Shown here in pieces: positions 49,950 through 58,548 of a DNA stretch of 64,000 nt; the first letter of the stretch is position 1; each line of letters starts with the position of its first letter. The stretch lies in the NCBI GenBank assembly GCA_002347265.1, contig DDYB01000003.1, positions 38,291 to 102,290 on the forward strand, read 5' to 3'. The notes under the pieces are model-generated. The model was not told the DNA's origin and did no database searches. It was given only the letters and a program-made list of their open reading frames with translations. Source of the stretch: Desulfobacteraceae bacterium UBA2245. GTDB taxonomy: Bacteria > Desulfobacterota > Desulfobacteria > Desulfobacterales > UBA2245. The position numbers and the translations under genes are program-made.

Positions 49950-51227
49950 CTAAACAAGATCGTACAGGCCTTCAAAAACATGCCAAAAGTTGGGAAATGA
50001 CTTGACGACGCATTCCTTGTTTTCAATCACAATTCCCGGCGTTTGTAAACCGGCCAGAGCAAAACTCATGGCCATCCGGTGATCATTATAGGTATGAATC
50101 AGGGCGCCCGAAGGCTTGCCTCCCGCAATCCGAAGCTCGGAATCGGTGCACGACGCATAAATCCCCATTCTGTTCAATTCGGCGACCACGGCCGCAAGCC
50201 GGTTGCTTTCCTTTTCCTTTAAATGCCCGACATTTCGAATGATTGTGACGCCCTCGGCAAATGCGGCCACAACCGCCAGAGTGGGAACCAGATCCGGCAT
50301 ATCGCCCATATCCACATCCACGGCACGAACAGCCCGACCGCACACCTCGATGCTTTCAGAATTCTCGAGGATGCGGCATCCCATTTTCTCCAGCACCTCG
50401 GTAAAACGAAGATCGCCCTGTCTGGATTCTCTGTTCAGCCCCTTGACGGCGACACAGGCGCCGGTGATGGCTGCAGCAGCCCAGAAATAGCCGGCCTGAG
50501 AAGCGTCCGGCTCAACGGTGCAGGTTCCGGTCCGGTAGACCTGGCCCGGCGAAACCTTAAAGCTTTCGTAACCGTTTCTCTGAACCTTTACGCCAAATCG
50601 CTCCATCACATCGACGGTTAAATCTATATAAGGTCTCGACACGACCCGACCCTGTGTAAAAATTTCCATTCCGCAACGTGTGTAAGGCGCAATCAACAGC
50701 AATGCGGAAAGGTACTGGCTGCTTTTGCCGCAGTCGATTCGAACGGTGCCTCCGATTGCCGAACCGCCGGTAATGATGATCGGCGGTCGTCCCGTGTTGT
50801 CAACCGAGCATGCTTGAACCTTTATCTGGTTTAATGCGTCCAGGAGATCTGCGATCGGACGCTGGTGCATTCTCTCGGTTCCGTAAAACTGGTAATCGCC
50901 CTTGCCAAGCGACGCAACCGCGGCCAGCAGACGCATGCTGGTACCCGAATTCCCAAGATAGATGGGTTCAGTGCAGGGCGCCAGCCTGCCGCCGGTTCCA
51001 AAAACCTTAACCGAGTTTTCACAAGCTTCGATGCGCACTCCCATAAGCTTGAGAGCATTGATGGTCAGCAGCGTGTCTTCGCTGAACAGCGGATTGCATA
51101 CGTCGCAGATCCCGTCGGAGAGGGCTGCGGCAATGAGCACGCGATGGGTGAAACTCTTGGACCCCGGAACACAAACCTCGGCCCTGGCGCGAACCGGTCC
51201 CTGTATGATTTTCATATCGACGGGCAT
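49950..51227 (-). CDS. aroA: 3-phosphoshikimate 1-carboxyvinyltransferase (EPSP synthase)
   Basis: This encodes 425 residues. It has PGSKSFTHRVLIAAALSDG, LGNSGTSMRLLAAVASLG (the PEP-binding Gly loop), DASQAGYFWAAAAITG, and RNVGHLKEKESNRLAAVVAE. It transfers enolpyruvate to shikimate 3-phosphate. The reading NSGTSMRLL marks the site region hit by glyphosate. It overlaps the end of aroE by 16 bp. Confidence 0.95.
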   Translation of the reverse strand: MPVDMKIIQGPVRARAEVCVPGSKSFTHRVLIAAALSDGICDVCNPLFSEDTLLTINALKLMGVRIEACENSVKVFGTGGRLAPCTEPIYLGNSGTSMRLLAAVASLGKGDYQFYGTERMHQRPIADLLDALNQIKVQACSVDNTGRPPIIITGGSAIGGTVRIDCGKSSQYLSALLLIAPYTRCGMEIFTQGRVVSRPYIDLTVDVMERFGVKVQRNGYESFKVSPGQVYRTGTCTVEPDASQAGYFWAAAAITGACVAVKGLNRESRQGDLRFTEVLEKMGCRILENSESIEVCGRAVRAVDVDMGDMPDLVPTLAVVAAFAEGVTIIRNVGHLKEKESNRLAAVVAELNRMGIYASCTDSELRIAGGKPSGALIHTYNDHRMAMSFALAGLQTPGIVIENKECVVKSFPNFWHVFEGLYDLV

Positions 51228-52096
51228 GGATTATCCTTTTCAGACGATCGTTCCTGCAAAGCCTCCAGCACCGCCGCCCGCATGTCGTCGACCGGCGCTT
51301 TGCGGCCGGTCCACCATTGAAACTGCAAGGCGCCCTGGTATACAAACATGGCTACTCCGTCTATCGTGGTGCATCCTTTTGCTTCGGCTTCCTGAATCAG
51401 AGCGGTTTTTAAAGGAGTATAGACGATATCCATCACCACCATACCGGCTTGGAGGTTTTTGGAATTCACGGCAAGTTTGCGAACATCCGGGAACATTCCC
51501 ATGGATGTGGTGTGAATGAGAATGTCGCAACGAATTCTTTCACTGTTCTCAAGGGGGCGAAAGTTCGATTCAAGTTCCTGAGCCAGCGCTTCCCCTCTTT
51601 CCCGGCTGCGATTGTAAATGGTCAATTTGCCGGCTTTTTGCCGGATTTCACACCCGATGGCCCGGGCCGCTCCTCCGGCGCCGATGATGGCCACATGCTT
51701 TCCATTCAGGTTTGTCCTTGATTCAAGCGCCAGAAGCGCTCCCTTTCCGTCTGAGTTATAGCCTTTCAAATGCCCACCCGAATTAAGGACAGTGTTGACT
51801 GCTCCGATTTCTTGGGCTTCCGGGTCCAATTCATCCAGCACGCCGATCACGTCGACTTTATGCGGAATGGTAATGCTCGCACCTTTAATGTTCAGGGTCC
51901 GCATCGCATCCATGGCGGGCTTGATGTCTTTGACATCAAAGGCCATATACGCCGCATTGATCCCCGCAGTCATAAAGGCACGGTTGTGCATGACCGGGCT
52001 CAGACTGTGGGCAACAGGGTGCCCGAACACGGCGTAAAGATCGGTATTCGCCGTGATGGATGGTCTGAAATTTTCTTTTATTTCCGATCGGTTCAT
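51212..52096 (-). CDS. aroE: Shikimate dehydrogenase
   Basis: This encodes 294 residues. It has VFGHPVAHSLSPVMHNRAFM, the catalytic Lys in SITIPHKVDV, NTVLNSGGHLKGYNSDGKGA and the NADP-binding loop IGAGGAARAIGCEIR followed by TIYNRSRERG. It reduces 3-dehydroshikimate to shikimate. It lies between pheA (6 bp) and aroA (overlap) in the operon. Confidence 0.94.
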   Translation of the reverse strand: MNRSEIKENFRPSITANTDLYAVFGHPVAHSLSPVMHNRAFMTAGINAAYMAFDVKDIKPAMDAMRTLNIKGASITIPHKVDVIGVLDELDPEAQEIGAVNTVLNSGGHLKGYNSDGKGALLALESRTNLNGKHVAIIGAGGAARAIGCEIRQKAGKLTIYNRSRERGEALAQELESNFRPLENSERIRCDILIHTTSMGMFPDVRKLAVNSKNLQAGMVVMDIVYTPLKTALIQEAEAKGCTTIDGVAMFVYQGALQFQWWTGRKAPVDDMRAAVLEALQERSSEKDNPCPSI

Positions 52097-52102
52097 TTTC
52101 TG

Positions 52103-53194
52103 TCAACCCTGGGCCTTGGGATAAGAACCCAATATTTTAAGATACAGACACAGCGAACGCATCTGATCGATGGCGGTCCGGACCGGAGGGTCCTGCTGGT
52201 GCCCGTCGAGTTCCACAAAGAAAAAATAACTCCAGTTCTGCTGCTTGGTCGGCCGGGATTCGAGCTTGACCATGTTGATGCCGGCATCGGCTATCGGTTG
52301 GAGCGCATGATAGAGAGCGCCCGGCCGGTGCGCGGTGACCAGCATGATTGAGGTCTTGTCGTTTGCCGTGGGCGCCGGAGCGTCTTTTCCGATCATGATA
52401 AACCGTGTGGTATTCCGGCTTGAATCCTCAATGGCCCATGCCGCCACCTGAAGCCCGTAGATCTGGGCCGCCTCGCAGCTGGCAATGGCCCCTGCATCGG
52501 GGCGTTCAGCCGCCATTCGTGCCGCATACCCTGTGCTTTCGCAGGTTGTAATAACGGCGTCAGGAAGGTGCCTGTCCAGCCAGCGACGGCACTGGGCCAG
52601 GGCCTGAGGGTGAGAGAAAATCTCTCGAATATCCTCCGGCCGTCCATTTTTACACAACAGGGCGTGAGATATGGGAGAATAAATTTCACCGCAAATCGAC
52701 ACGGTGGATTCAAACAGCAGATCCAGCGTGTGATTGACCGCGCCCTCAATGGAGTTCTCCACCGGAACGACCCCGTAATGGCATTTGCCCCTCTCAACCT
52801 GCGAAAAAATCTCATAGATGTTTTCCTGAGGCACAAATTCATTCAGATGACCGAAATGCTTCAATGCGGCCAGATGGGTAAAGGTCGCCTCCGGTCCCAG
52901 AAAAGCGATCTGAATGGGGCGCTGCACCCTTCGAGCAACGGCGATGATCTCGCCGAATATGTGTCGCAGTTCCTCGGTCTTCAGGGGCCCTTTGTTGGCG
53001 TCACAGAGAGACTTCATCAGCCTGGCCTCCCGATCCGGATCCAGAACAGGCGCCCCGTTCAGGCCTTTCAAATCGCCGATCTGCTGCGCGAGCATCAACC
53101 GCTGGTTGATCAGTTTCAGAATATTTTGATCGATTTGATCGATTTGCCTCCGCAAATCTTCAATCGATATCCGATCATCTTTATGCTCTGTCAT
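52103..53194 (-). CDS. pheA: Bifunctional chorismate mutase / prephenate dehydratase (P-protein)
   Basis: This encodes 363 residues in three parts: an AroQ-type chorismate mutase (IEDLRRQIDQIDQNILKLIN, about 9-85), prephenate dehydratase (IAFLGPEATFTHLAALKHFG, VPVENSIEGAVNHTLD, with TR in SSRNTTRFIMIG), and a C-terminal ACT domain with GALYHALQPIADAGINMVKL followed by ESRP, the Phe-binding site. The enzyme converts chorismate to phenylpyruvate and should be feedback-inhibited by Phe. Confidence 0.95.
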   Translation of the reverse strand: MTEHKDDRISIEDLRRQIDQIDQNILKLINQRLMLAQQIGDLKGLNGAPVLDPDREARLMKSLCDANKGPLKTEELRHIFGEIIAVARRVQRPIQIAFLGPEATFTHLAALKHFGHLNEFVPQENIYEIFSQVERGKCHYGVVPVENSIEGAVNHTLDLLFESTVSICGEIYSPISHALLCKNGRPEDIREIFSHPQALAQCRRWLDRHLPDAVITTCESTGYAARMAAERPDAGAIASCEAAQIYGLQVAAWAIEDSSRNTTRFIMIGKDAPAPTANDKTSIMLVTAHRPGALYHALQPIADAGINMVKLESRPTKQQNWSYFFFVELDGHQQDPPVRTAIDQMRSLCLYLKILGSYPKAQG

Positions 53195-53211
53195 GCGGTC
53201 ACCGCCATGAT

Positions 53212-54204
53212 TTATTTTTCGGAAATGGTTTCCTCGATGGCGTATCCAAAATGTCTGGCCCCCTCTTCCATGGCCACGAGCACCTTGTCGCCCGTACTAA
53301 GGCTTGCCACCGACAACGGCAAGCCATCCGGAGCCGTCAGCCGTATGGTCTCGGCGTTTTGCAGCAAAACGGAGATTTCCTTTCCGTTGCAGACCGCCGC
53401 TATCAGAACCAGCGGTCGTTTTTCGATCTTCAGACGTCCGATTACCGCCTCGGTTGCCTCTCCTTTATAATTCACGATCTGAACGGAATCCCCGGCCCGC
53501 AGTTCCGAAAGATACCGGGTCTTTCCGTCAGGCGTCCGGGTATAGGCATGCACCGGACCGGCATTGACGCGAAATGGTCGGGGCGCCACGTAGGGATTCT
53601 CAATGCTTTCCGCATGCACCAGGAAAAGGGCGTTGCTGCTGTTTCCCACCAGCATTCCCTCCCCCTGGGCCATTGTGGTGCAGGTGTCCACGCATACCCT
53701 ATCTCCCATGCCAACAGGGCGAATCTGTTTGATTTCAGCTTCCGAAAGCGCGATGCTTTCGTTGCCCCGATTCAACAGGGTCAGAATCTTTGCCAGCTGA
53801 CCCGGATCCTGCGTGTCAACCAGAATATGATTGACGCCTTTTTCCAGAATTCCGAATGCGGTCTGGGCTTCGTCAAAATCACGCACATGGGCGATGATTC
53901 GAGCCCCCCTGGCGATCAGATTCTCAAGGGGAATCACGCTCCAGTCCGCAAAGGTCACCACGACCTGTTTCTGCCGGGAAAGCTGAAGAATTTCAGGCTC
54001 ATCCTCCGCGCTTTGAATTTGAAAAAATACCACCTGTTCACCGATCTTCAGATCCCCATCCTCGGATACGGTCTGAATTCTTCCCAGCTCCTTGACCTTG
54101 CCGGAGAATCCCTTGGGAACCATCACCGCCTCTGCACCGCCTTCAAGTGCAGTGGTGACCAGGGATTTATTCCAGGGATCCGCCTTTACCCAGATTGTCC
54201 GCAT
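53212..54204 (-). CDS. 3-dehydroquinate synthase II (archaeal type)
   Basis: This encodes 330 residues and resembles DHQ synthase II (PF01959), not classical AroB. It has MRTIWVKADPWNKSLVTTAL at the start, IPLENLIA, VGMGDRVCVDTCTTMAQGEG (central signature) and GNSSNALFLVHAESIENPYV, then VNAGPVHAYTRTPDGKTRYL. In archaea it deaminates and cyclises ADH, with NAD, to 3-dehydroquinate. It lies 15 bp after the ADH synthase gene, its pathway partner. Confidence 0.93.
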   Translation of the reverse strand: MRTIWVKADPWNKSLVTTALEGGAEAVMVPKGFSGKVKELGRIQTVSEDGDLKIGEQVVFFQIQSAEDEPEILQLSRQKQVVVTFADWSVIPLENLIARGARIIAHVRDFDEAQTAFGILEKGVNHILVDTQDPGQLAKILTLLNRGNESIALSEAEIKQIRPVGMGDRVCVDTCTTMAQGEGMLVGNSSNALFLVHAESIENPYVAPRPFRVNAGPVHAYTRTPDGKTRYLSELRAGDSVQIVNYKGEATEAVIGRLKIEKRPLVLIAAVCNGKEISVLLQNAETIRLTAPDGLPLSVASLSTGDKVLVAMEEGARHFGYAIEETISEK

Positions 54205-54219
54205 AGTTACACTCCTCTA

Positions 54220-55026
54220 TCAGGTCGCTGCATTTAAAATATCCAATGCGCCTTGAACATCAGCCCCATCGTGGACAATGGCCGATATGGCCCTGACCAT
54301 CTGGGAAGGATTGCGATGCTGAAACACGTTTCTACCGATGGAAGCTCCGGCGCCGCCGGCATCGATGGAACCCTTGACCATTTCAAGGATATCCCGGTCC
54401 GAATCCATCTTGGGACCGCCGGCGATAATAACCGGGATCGCGCATCCGGCCACCACCTCTTTAAAGGTTTCGACGGAACCCGTGTAAGAAACCTTGACCA
54501 GATCGGCGCCCATTTCGTATCCGACCCGGGCGGCATGTTTAATGACATTGACGTCGAATTCGTCTTTGATGCGTTCGCCTCGCGGGTAAATCATGGCCAG
54601 AAGCGGCATGCCCCATTCCCTTGCCTCATAACTGATGCGTCCGAAATCCTGAAGCATTTCCTTTTCCTGGCCGTTTCCGATATTGACATGGATCGATACG
54701 GCGTCTGCGCCCAGCTTGATCGCCTCTTCCACGCTGCACACCAAGGTTTTCGAGTTCGGGTTTGGAGACAGCGATGTGGAAGCCGAGAGGTGGATGATCA
54801 GTCCGATATCCCCGCCTTCACCGCGATGTCCTTCGGCCACCAACCCCTTATGGGCAACAACGGCGTTTGCGCCGCCGCTGACGATCCTTCCGATGGCCTG
54901 TTTCATGTCTCCCAGGCCCGCGATCGGTCCCATGGAAATTCCGTGATCCATTGGAACCACCACTGTTTTTCCGGTGTTTCGATTGATGATCCGTTCAATA
55001 CGGATACGCTTCCCTAACAGACTCAT
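54220..55026 (-). CDS. 2-amino-3,7-dideoxy-D-threo-hept-6-ulosonate (ADH) synthase
   Basis: This encodes 268 residues from the ATG at 55026 (MSLLGKRIRIERI), behind GAAGGAGAAGG; the longer frame upstream covers the second leader hairpin and is not likely to be translated. It is a DeoC/FbaB-type class I aldolase with PMDHGISMGP, MIYPRGERI and the Schiff-base Lys in LVKVSYTGS. It joins a 6-deoxy-5-ketofructose phosphate unit and aspartate semialdehyde to give ADH, replacing DAHP synthase. It is the first gene of the aromatic operon, behind the attenuator. Confidence 0.92.
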   Translation of the reverse strand: MSLLGKRIRIERIINRNTGKTVVVPMDHGISMGPIAGLGDMKQAIGRIVSGGANAVVAHKGLVAEGHRGEGGDIGLIIHLSASTSLSPNPNSKTLVCSVEEAIKLGADAVSIHVNIGNGQEKEMLQDFGRISYEAREWGMPLLAMIYPRGERIKDEFDVNVIKHAARVGYEMGADLVKVSYTGSVETFKEVVAGCAIPVIIAGGPKMDSDRDILEMVKGSIDAGGAGASIGRNVFQHRNPSQMVRAISAIVHDGADVQGALDILNAAT

Positions 55027-55051
55027 GATACCTTCTCCTTCAAAAGCAAAA

Positions 55052-55078
55052 GGCTGTGAGGATTTCCCGCTCACAGCC
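55052..55078 (-). promoter_or_regulatory. Second leader hairpin next to the first operon gene
   Basis: On the minus strand GGCTGTGAG (55078-55070) pairs perfectly with CTCACAGCC (55060-55052) around a 9-nt loop, and TTTTGCTTTTG follows. It is terminator-like and ends ~25 bp before the start codon. Its 5' arm (GTGAGC) can also pair with GCTCAC of the attenuator terminator, so it may be part of the same switch. Confidence 0.6.
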
Positions 55079-55088
55079 CCTGAAAATC

Positions 55089-55122
55089 AAAAAAGCCGTG
55101 AGCAGAGTGTCTGCCCACGGCT
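55089..55122 (-). terminator. Attenuator terminator of the aromatic operon
   Basis: On the minus strand AGCCGTGGGCAGA (55122-55110), loop CAC, and TCTGCTCACGGCT (55106-55094) form a 13-bp stem with one G-U pair, followed by TTTTTT (55094-55089). It lies between the leader peptide and the ADH synthase gene, the position of an attenuator. Confidence 0.85.
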
Positions 55123-55163
55123 TTTGCGCTCAGTTGATGATAATCAGCGCACCAAGGGCAGAC
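55109..55163 (-). promoter_or_regulatory. Predicted antiterminator pairing
   Basis: GTCTGCCC inside the leader peptide's last codons (55163-55156) is a perfect complement of GGGCAGAC (55116-55109), which is part of the terminator's 5' arm. A nested stem TGCGCT (55151-55146) / AGCGCA (55130-55125) brings the two together. The pairing excludes the terminator and is blocked when a ribosome reaches the leader stop codon at 55144. Confidence 0.75.
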
Positions 55164-55227
55164 CTCTGGTAAAATAATAATACCAAAAATATCCGCCCGA
55201 AAAATTCTGTGTCATCTGATTATCCAT
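55144..55227 (-). CDS. Aromatic leader peptide (27 residues)
   Basis: A short frame from the ATG at 55227 to a TGA at 55146-55144. Residues 13-19 are YFWYYYF: Tyr, Phe, Trp, then three Tyr and Phe. Another Phe is at residue 9. Seven aromatic residues in a row, placed 8-28 nt before the antiterminator segment, is what a translation-coupled attenuator for Tyr, Phe and Trp needs. A second in-frame ATG is at codon 5, with a GGA nearby. The ribosome site is weak. The function is strongly suggested by composition, position and the mutually exclusive hairpins; expression has not been shown. Confidence 0.85.
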   Translation of the reverse strand: MDNQMTQNFSGGYFWYYYFTRGLPLVR

Positions 55228-55253
55228 TAAGTAAAAAAGTAAAATTTCTATTT

Positions 55254-55282
55254 TAGATATCCAAACAGAAGTTTTTTGTCAA
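55254..55282 (-). promoter_or_regulatory. Candidate promoter of the aromatic operon
   Basis: On the minus strand TTGACA (55282-55277), a 17-bp spacer and TATCTA (55259-55254), next to AAAAT. The -35 is perfect and the -10 is weak. It lies between the end of manA and the leader peptide, so the operon need not depend on manA transcription. Confidence 0.55.
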
Positions 55283-55302
55283 GAAAAATTATGGCTGAAG
55301 CA

Positions 55303-56478
55303 TTAAAATGGAATTGAGGCTTTGTATAAAACAGCCTGGCCTATGATTTCGTAGCGCTTGACAACTGCGGGAATGACCAGGGAAACTCCCTGGGTCATTC
55401 TGATCGTAATCTTCACGCCAGGGTCTGTGATTTCGGCTGTTCCGTTCGCACACAGAAGAATCTCCATGCTTCTTTGCCCGGCGCTGGAGTAGCGGCACCC
55501 GTCTTTAAGCGAAATTACGGATAGAACAAATTCTTCAGCGCAGACCGGATAGATTTTTTCGTATTTATGCACCGTTTCCGGATAAAGGACGGATACCGGT
55601 TGCGCGGCAAATTTGACGACATGCATCAGTTCGGGCACATCGATATGCTTGCAGGTCAGACCGCCCCGCAGCACATTGTCCGAATCGGCCATCAGTTCGA
55701 CGCCCATTCCCTTAAAATAGACATGGAGTTCCCCGGGTTCCAGAAAGACCGCCTCTCCGGGTTGGAGGCAAACCGGGTTCAGAAAGAACGGTGCCATCAT
55801 GCCGATATCGTTCGGGTATTCCTGATTCAAACGCAATGCCCATTGAAATGCCGGGTCATCATTTTTCCCGGCGCTGGAGACGGTTTCGGAAATCAGCTCG
55901 GCCTTTTGAACGCTGGAAAGCGTCATGAGCGATTTGAAAAAACTTTTCAGCCCAGAAATATCAAGATTGCGTAAATTTTTTGGGCAGGCTCTTTTCAAAA
56001 GGCTTTGTATTTCATCCAGACTGCGAAAACCCTTTAATGCCCAGAACAGCGTCAGCGCACAAAGACACTCGGGTTTGTGGTTGTTGTCCCGGTAATTCCG
56101 ATTGAAGGCGTCCATGGCGATTTTTTTCCGGTTTTCACTGAAAAAACCTTCCGCGGCCTGTTCTTTATTCGGATGCGCCTGAATGGAAAGGGGCTTTTCA
56201 GCGGCCAGCACCTTGAACAGATAGGGAAGCTTTCCATGAAACTTTTTCGATGCGGCTTTTCCCAGCATCTGGTCCGGAAATTCGGCGATAAGATCCGACA
56301 GCAAAACCCATTGATCATTCACCCACACGCGGGAAGGCCCCCGGGGGTGAGCGCCCATCCAAAGCTCGGCCTGAGGGGTGCCTGAAGGGTTCGCCTCCCC
56401 CATCAGTTCGGCGATCGCCGAACAGGAACCCCACGCATATGGCTGCACCGTGTTTTGAAGAATGCCAATCGTATTCAT
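55303..56478 (-). CDS. manA: Mannose-6-phosphate isomerase, class I
   Basis: This encodes 391 residues. It has PYAWGSCSAIAELMGEAN, AELWMGAHPRGPS, the metal/active-site stretch KPLSIQAHPNKEQA, then FLEPGELHVYFKGMGVELMADSDNVLRGGLT-type motifs with His and Glu zinc ligands. It interconverts fructose 6-phosphate and mannose 6-phosphate, feeding GDP-mannose and glycan synthesis. It is transcribed toward the aromatic operon, but a separate promoter follows its end. Confidence 0.93.
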   Translation of the reverse strand: MNTIGILQNTVQPYAWGSCSAIAELMGEANPSGTPQAELWMGAHPRGPSRVWVNDQWVLLSDLIAEFPDQMLGKAASKKFHGKLPYLFKVLAAEKPLSIQAHPNKEQAAEGFFSENRKKIAMDAFNRNYRDNNHKPECLCALTLFWALKGFRSLDEIQSLLKRACPKNLRNLDISGLKSFFKSLMTLSSVQKAELISETVSSAGKNDDPAFQWALRLNQEYPNDIGMMAPFFLNPVCLQPGEAVFLEPGELHVYFKGMGVELMADSDNVLRGGLTCKHIDVPELMHVVKFAAQPVSVLYPETVHKYEKIYPVCAEEFVLSVISLKDGCRYSSAGQRSMEILLCANGTAEITDPGVKITIRMTQGVSLVIPAVVKRYEIIGQAVLYKASIPF

Positions 56479-56852
56479 TCCAGATCCTCAAAAATTTTCG
56501 GTATTCATTCCATAAGCGCTGATTATTCTATTTTACATACAATCTCAAGAAATTTGCCCTTCAGGGCAAAGGCTGTTGCCGCATATTCTTCTTTCTTCAC
56601 AAGATGCCGCTTGATTGATTGGAATCGATCAGCGACATGACGAAAACCTTGTTGTTTCTTGAGGCATATTTTCTTGTCACTCAAGGCAATCTATGGTAGC
56701 GGAAAACAATGAATTCTTGGGTGTTCTGAAATCAGGAATTTATGCGGGCGCATTGTTTTTCAAAAATCCGGCGCTAAACGCTGTAGAAAACAAATTGATT
56801 GATGGGTCAGCGTTTATCGAATTGCAATTATTTTCCATATATCCATATCCTG
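56479..56852. other. 374-bp intergenic region
   Basis: This is a divergent spacer between manA (minus) and the phosphotransferase/kinase gene (plus). It is AT-rich, with short open frames lacking coding features. No convincing promoter pair, repeat or RNA was identified. Confidence 0.5.
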
Positions 56853-58454
56853 ATGAATGCATCAAATGTTTTTGAAACGGTTTGTCTGGCTTTTGCAGAT
56901 CCCGCATTCTACCCTCACCCCGTTTCAGGAGTTGAGCGTCTCGACACCCATATTTCGGCGGTTTTTCTGACCGGCAGGTGGGTTTACAAACTCAAAAAAA
57001 GCGTGGATTTCGGATTCCTTGATTTTCGGACCCTGGAGGCTCGAAAATACTTTTGCGAGATGGAAATCCTTTTGAACCGCAGACTCAGCCAAGACATCTA
57101 TGATTCGGCGGTACCGGTTTATATGGATGCCGACGGACGTATCAGTCTGGAACCAAAAGGGAATGTGGTTGAATATGCGGTCAGAATGAAACAGCTTTCC
57201 GATGAACGCTGCATGGCATCCATGTTGCTTGACGATCGCGTCTCCGCGGACCAGCTGGCTGATCTGGGAAAATATCTGGCGGACTTTTATGCTCGAAGCG
57301 AACGCAATCCCGAGATCGATGCCTTCGGAAGCATCGAAAAGGTGGGATTCAATGTCGAAGAAAACTTTCAGCAGGTCGCGCCTTATGTCGAAGGGCTTCT
57401 GAATCCCCATAGATGGGAGCATATCTGCAAAACGAGCCGGACTTTTCTCAGGGACCGCGGGAATCTGTTTCAGAAGCGGATCTACGCGGGTCGCATTTGC
57501 GACGGGCACGGGGATCTTCGGACAGAACACGTATATTTTCAGGACGGGATTCAGATTCTGGACTGTATCGAGTTCAATGACCGCTTCCGGTACGGGGATG
57601 TTGCCGTGGATCTGGCTTTTCTGCATATGGATATGGAGTATCGTGAATATTCCGAAAAGAGCCAGGAATTGCTGTGCGCCTATGTAGATCAGGCGGATGA
57701 TCCCCAGCTTTATGCCGTACTGGACTTTTACAGCGCTTACCGGGCTGTTGTCCGCCTGAAAGTGTCCTGTTTCACCCTGGATGGACTGAACCCGGAAGCG
57801 ACCGCTTTGATGAGAAAGGCCATATCACGCTACCAGGATCTTGCTTACGAGTACGCGCTGCGGTTCAGCCGCCCAACTCTCTGGGTTTTTTGCGGCCTTC
57901 CGGCAACAGGAAAATCATCACTGGCCCAGGAGGTTCAATCCATACTGGATATTACATGGCTTCAATCCGATAAGATCAGAAGACAGGAACTTTCCCAAGC
58001 CCCCGATATCACGGTTTACGGACAGGGAATCTACCGCCCCGAATCCAGAGATCTGATTTATCGGCGGCTTCTGGAGGAGGCCGGGAAATGTCTGAAAAGC
58101 GGAAAATCGGTAATTGTGGACGCCACATTTTCCAAGAGCAGATGGCGGGAAAATGCCCTTCGAATCGCAGATGATTGCGAAAGCGATATTCTTTTTGTGG
58201 AATGCCGGTGCAGCGAGGATGAAATCGTTAATCGACTCAGGCAAAGAGAAATCACACAGGGGCTTTCAGATGCACGGCTGCAGCATTTGCCGGACATGAT
58301 CAGAGAATTTGAGCCCATGGAGACCATTGAGGAACAATACCGCATCACCATTGATGCCCAGGGAGCTGTTTCTCAAACCGTTCATCAGATTGTTGCCCAA
58401 GGATATGATCGTAAGTGCGCCCGGATTAAACAGCCGATAAAAAACCCGGCTTAA
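56853..58454 (+). CDS. Aminoglycoside phosphotransferase-like / P-loop kinase fusion protein
   Basis: This encodes 533 residues from ATG 56853. The N-terminal ~340 residues are APH-like: VYKLKKSVDFGFLDFRTLEA, then GRICDGHGDLRTEHVYF (Brenner-type HGDL catalytic loop) and IQILDCIEFNDRFRYGDVAV (metal Asp region). The C-terminal ~180 residues form a P-loop kinase: Walker A CGLPATGKSSLAQ and VIVDATFSKSRWRENALRI. This two-domain type occurs in many bacteria and its substrate is unknown. A kinase-kinase role on a small molecule or tRNA-like substrate would be speculation. Confidence 0.8.
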   Translation: MNASNVFETVCLAFADPAFYPHPVSGVERLDTHISAVFLTGRWVYKLKKSVDFGFLDFRTLEARKYFCEMEILLNRRLSQDIYDSAVPVYMDADGRISLEPKGNVVEYAVRMKQLSDERCMASMLLDDRVSADQLADLGKYLADFYARSERNPEIDAFGSIEKVGFNVEENFQQVAPYVEGLLNPHRWEHICKTSRTFLRDRGNLFQKRIYAGRICDGHGDLRTEHVYFQDGIQILDCIEFNDRFRYGDVAVDLAFLHMDMEYREYSEKSQELLCAYVDQADDPQLYAVLDFYSAYRAVVRLKVSCFTLDGLNPEATALMRKAISRYQDLAYEYALRFSRPTLWVFCGLPATGKSSLAQEVQSILDITWLQSDKIRRQELSQAPDITVYGQGIYRPESRDLIYRRLLEEAGKCLKSGKSVIVDATFSKSRWRENALRIADDCESDILFVECRCSEDEIVNRLRQREITQGLSDARLQHLPDMIREFEPMETIEEQYRITIDAQGAVSQTVHQIVAQGYDRKCARIKQPIKNPA

Positions 58455-58548
58455 AATTCTGTTTGCTTTCGAACAGGCTGGTGAAACCATATGAACAATG
58501 GTCCCCTCATCCACTGCCCGAATCTTTTAAACCTTTGCCTGTTATATA

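Noticed and set aside
56693..56875. 60-codon open frame upstream of the phosphotransferase/kinase gene
   Set aside because: It has no ribosome site or recognisable protein features, and it overlaps the real gene in another frame.
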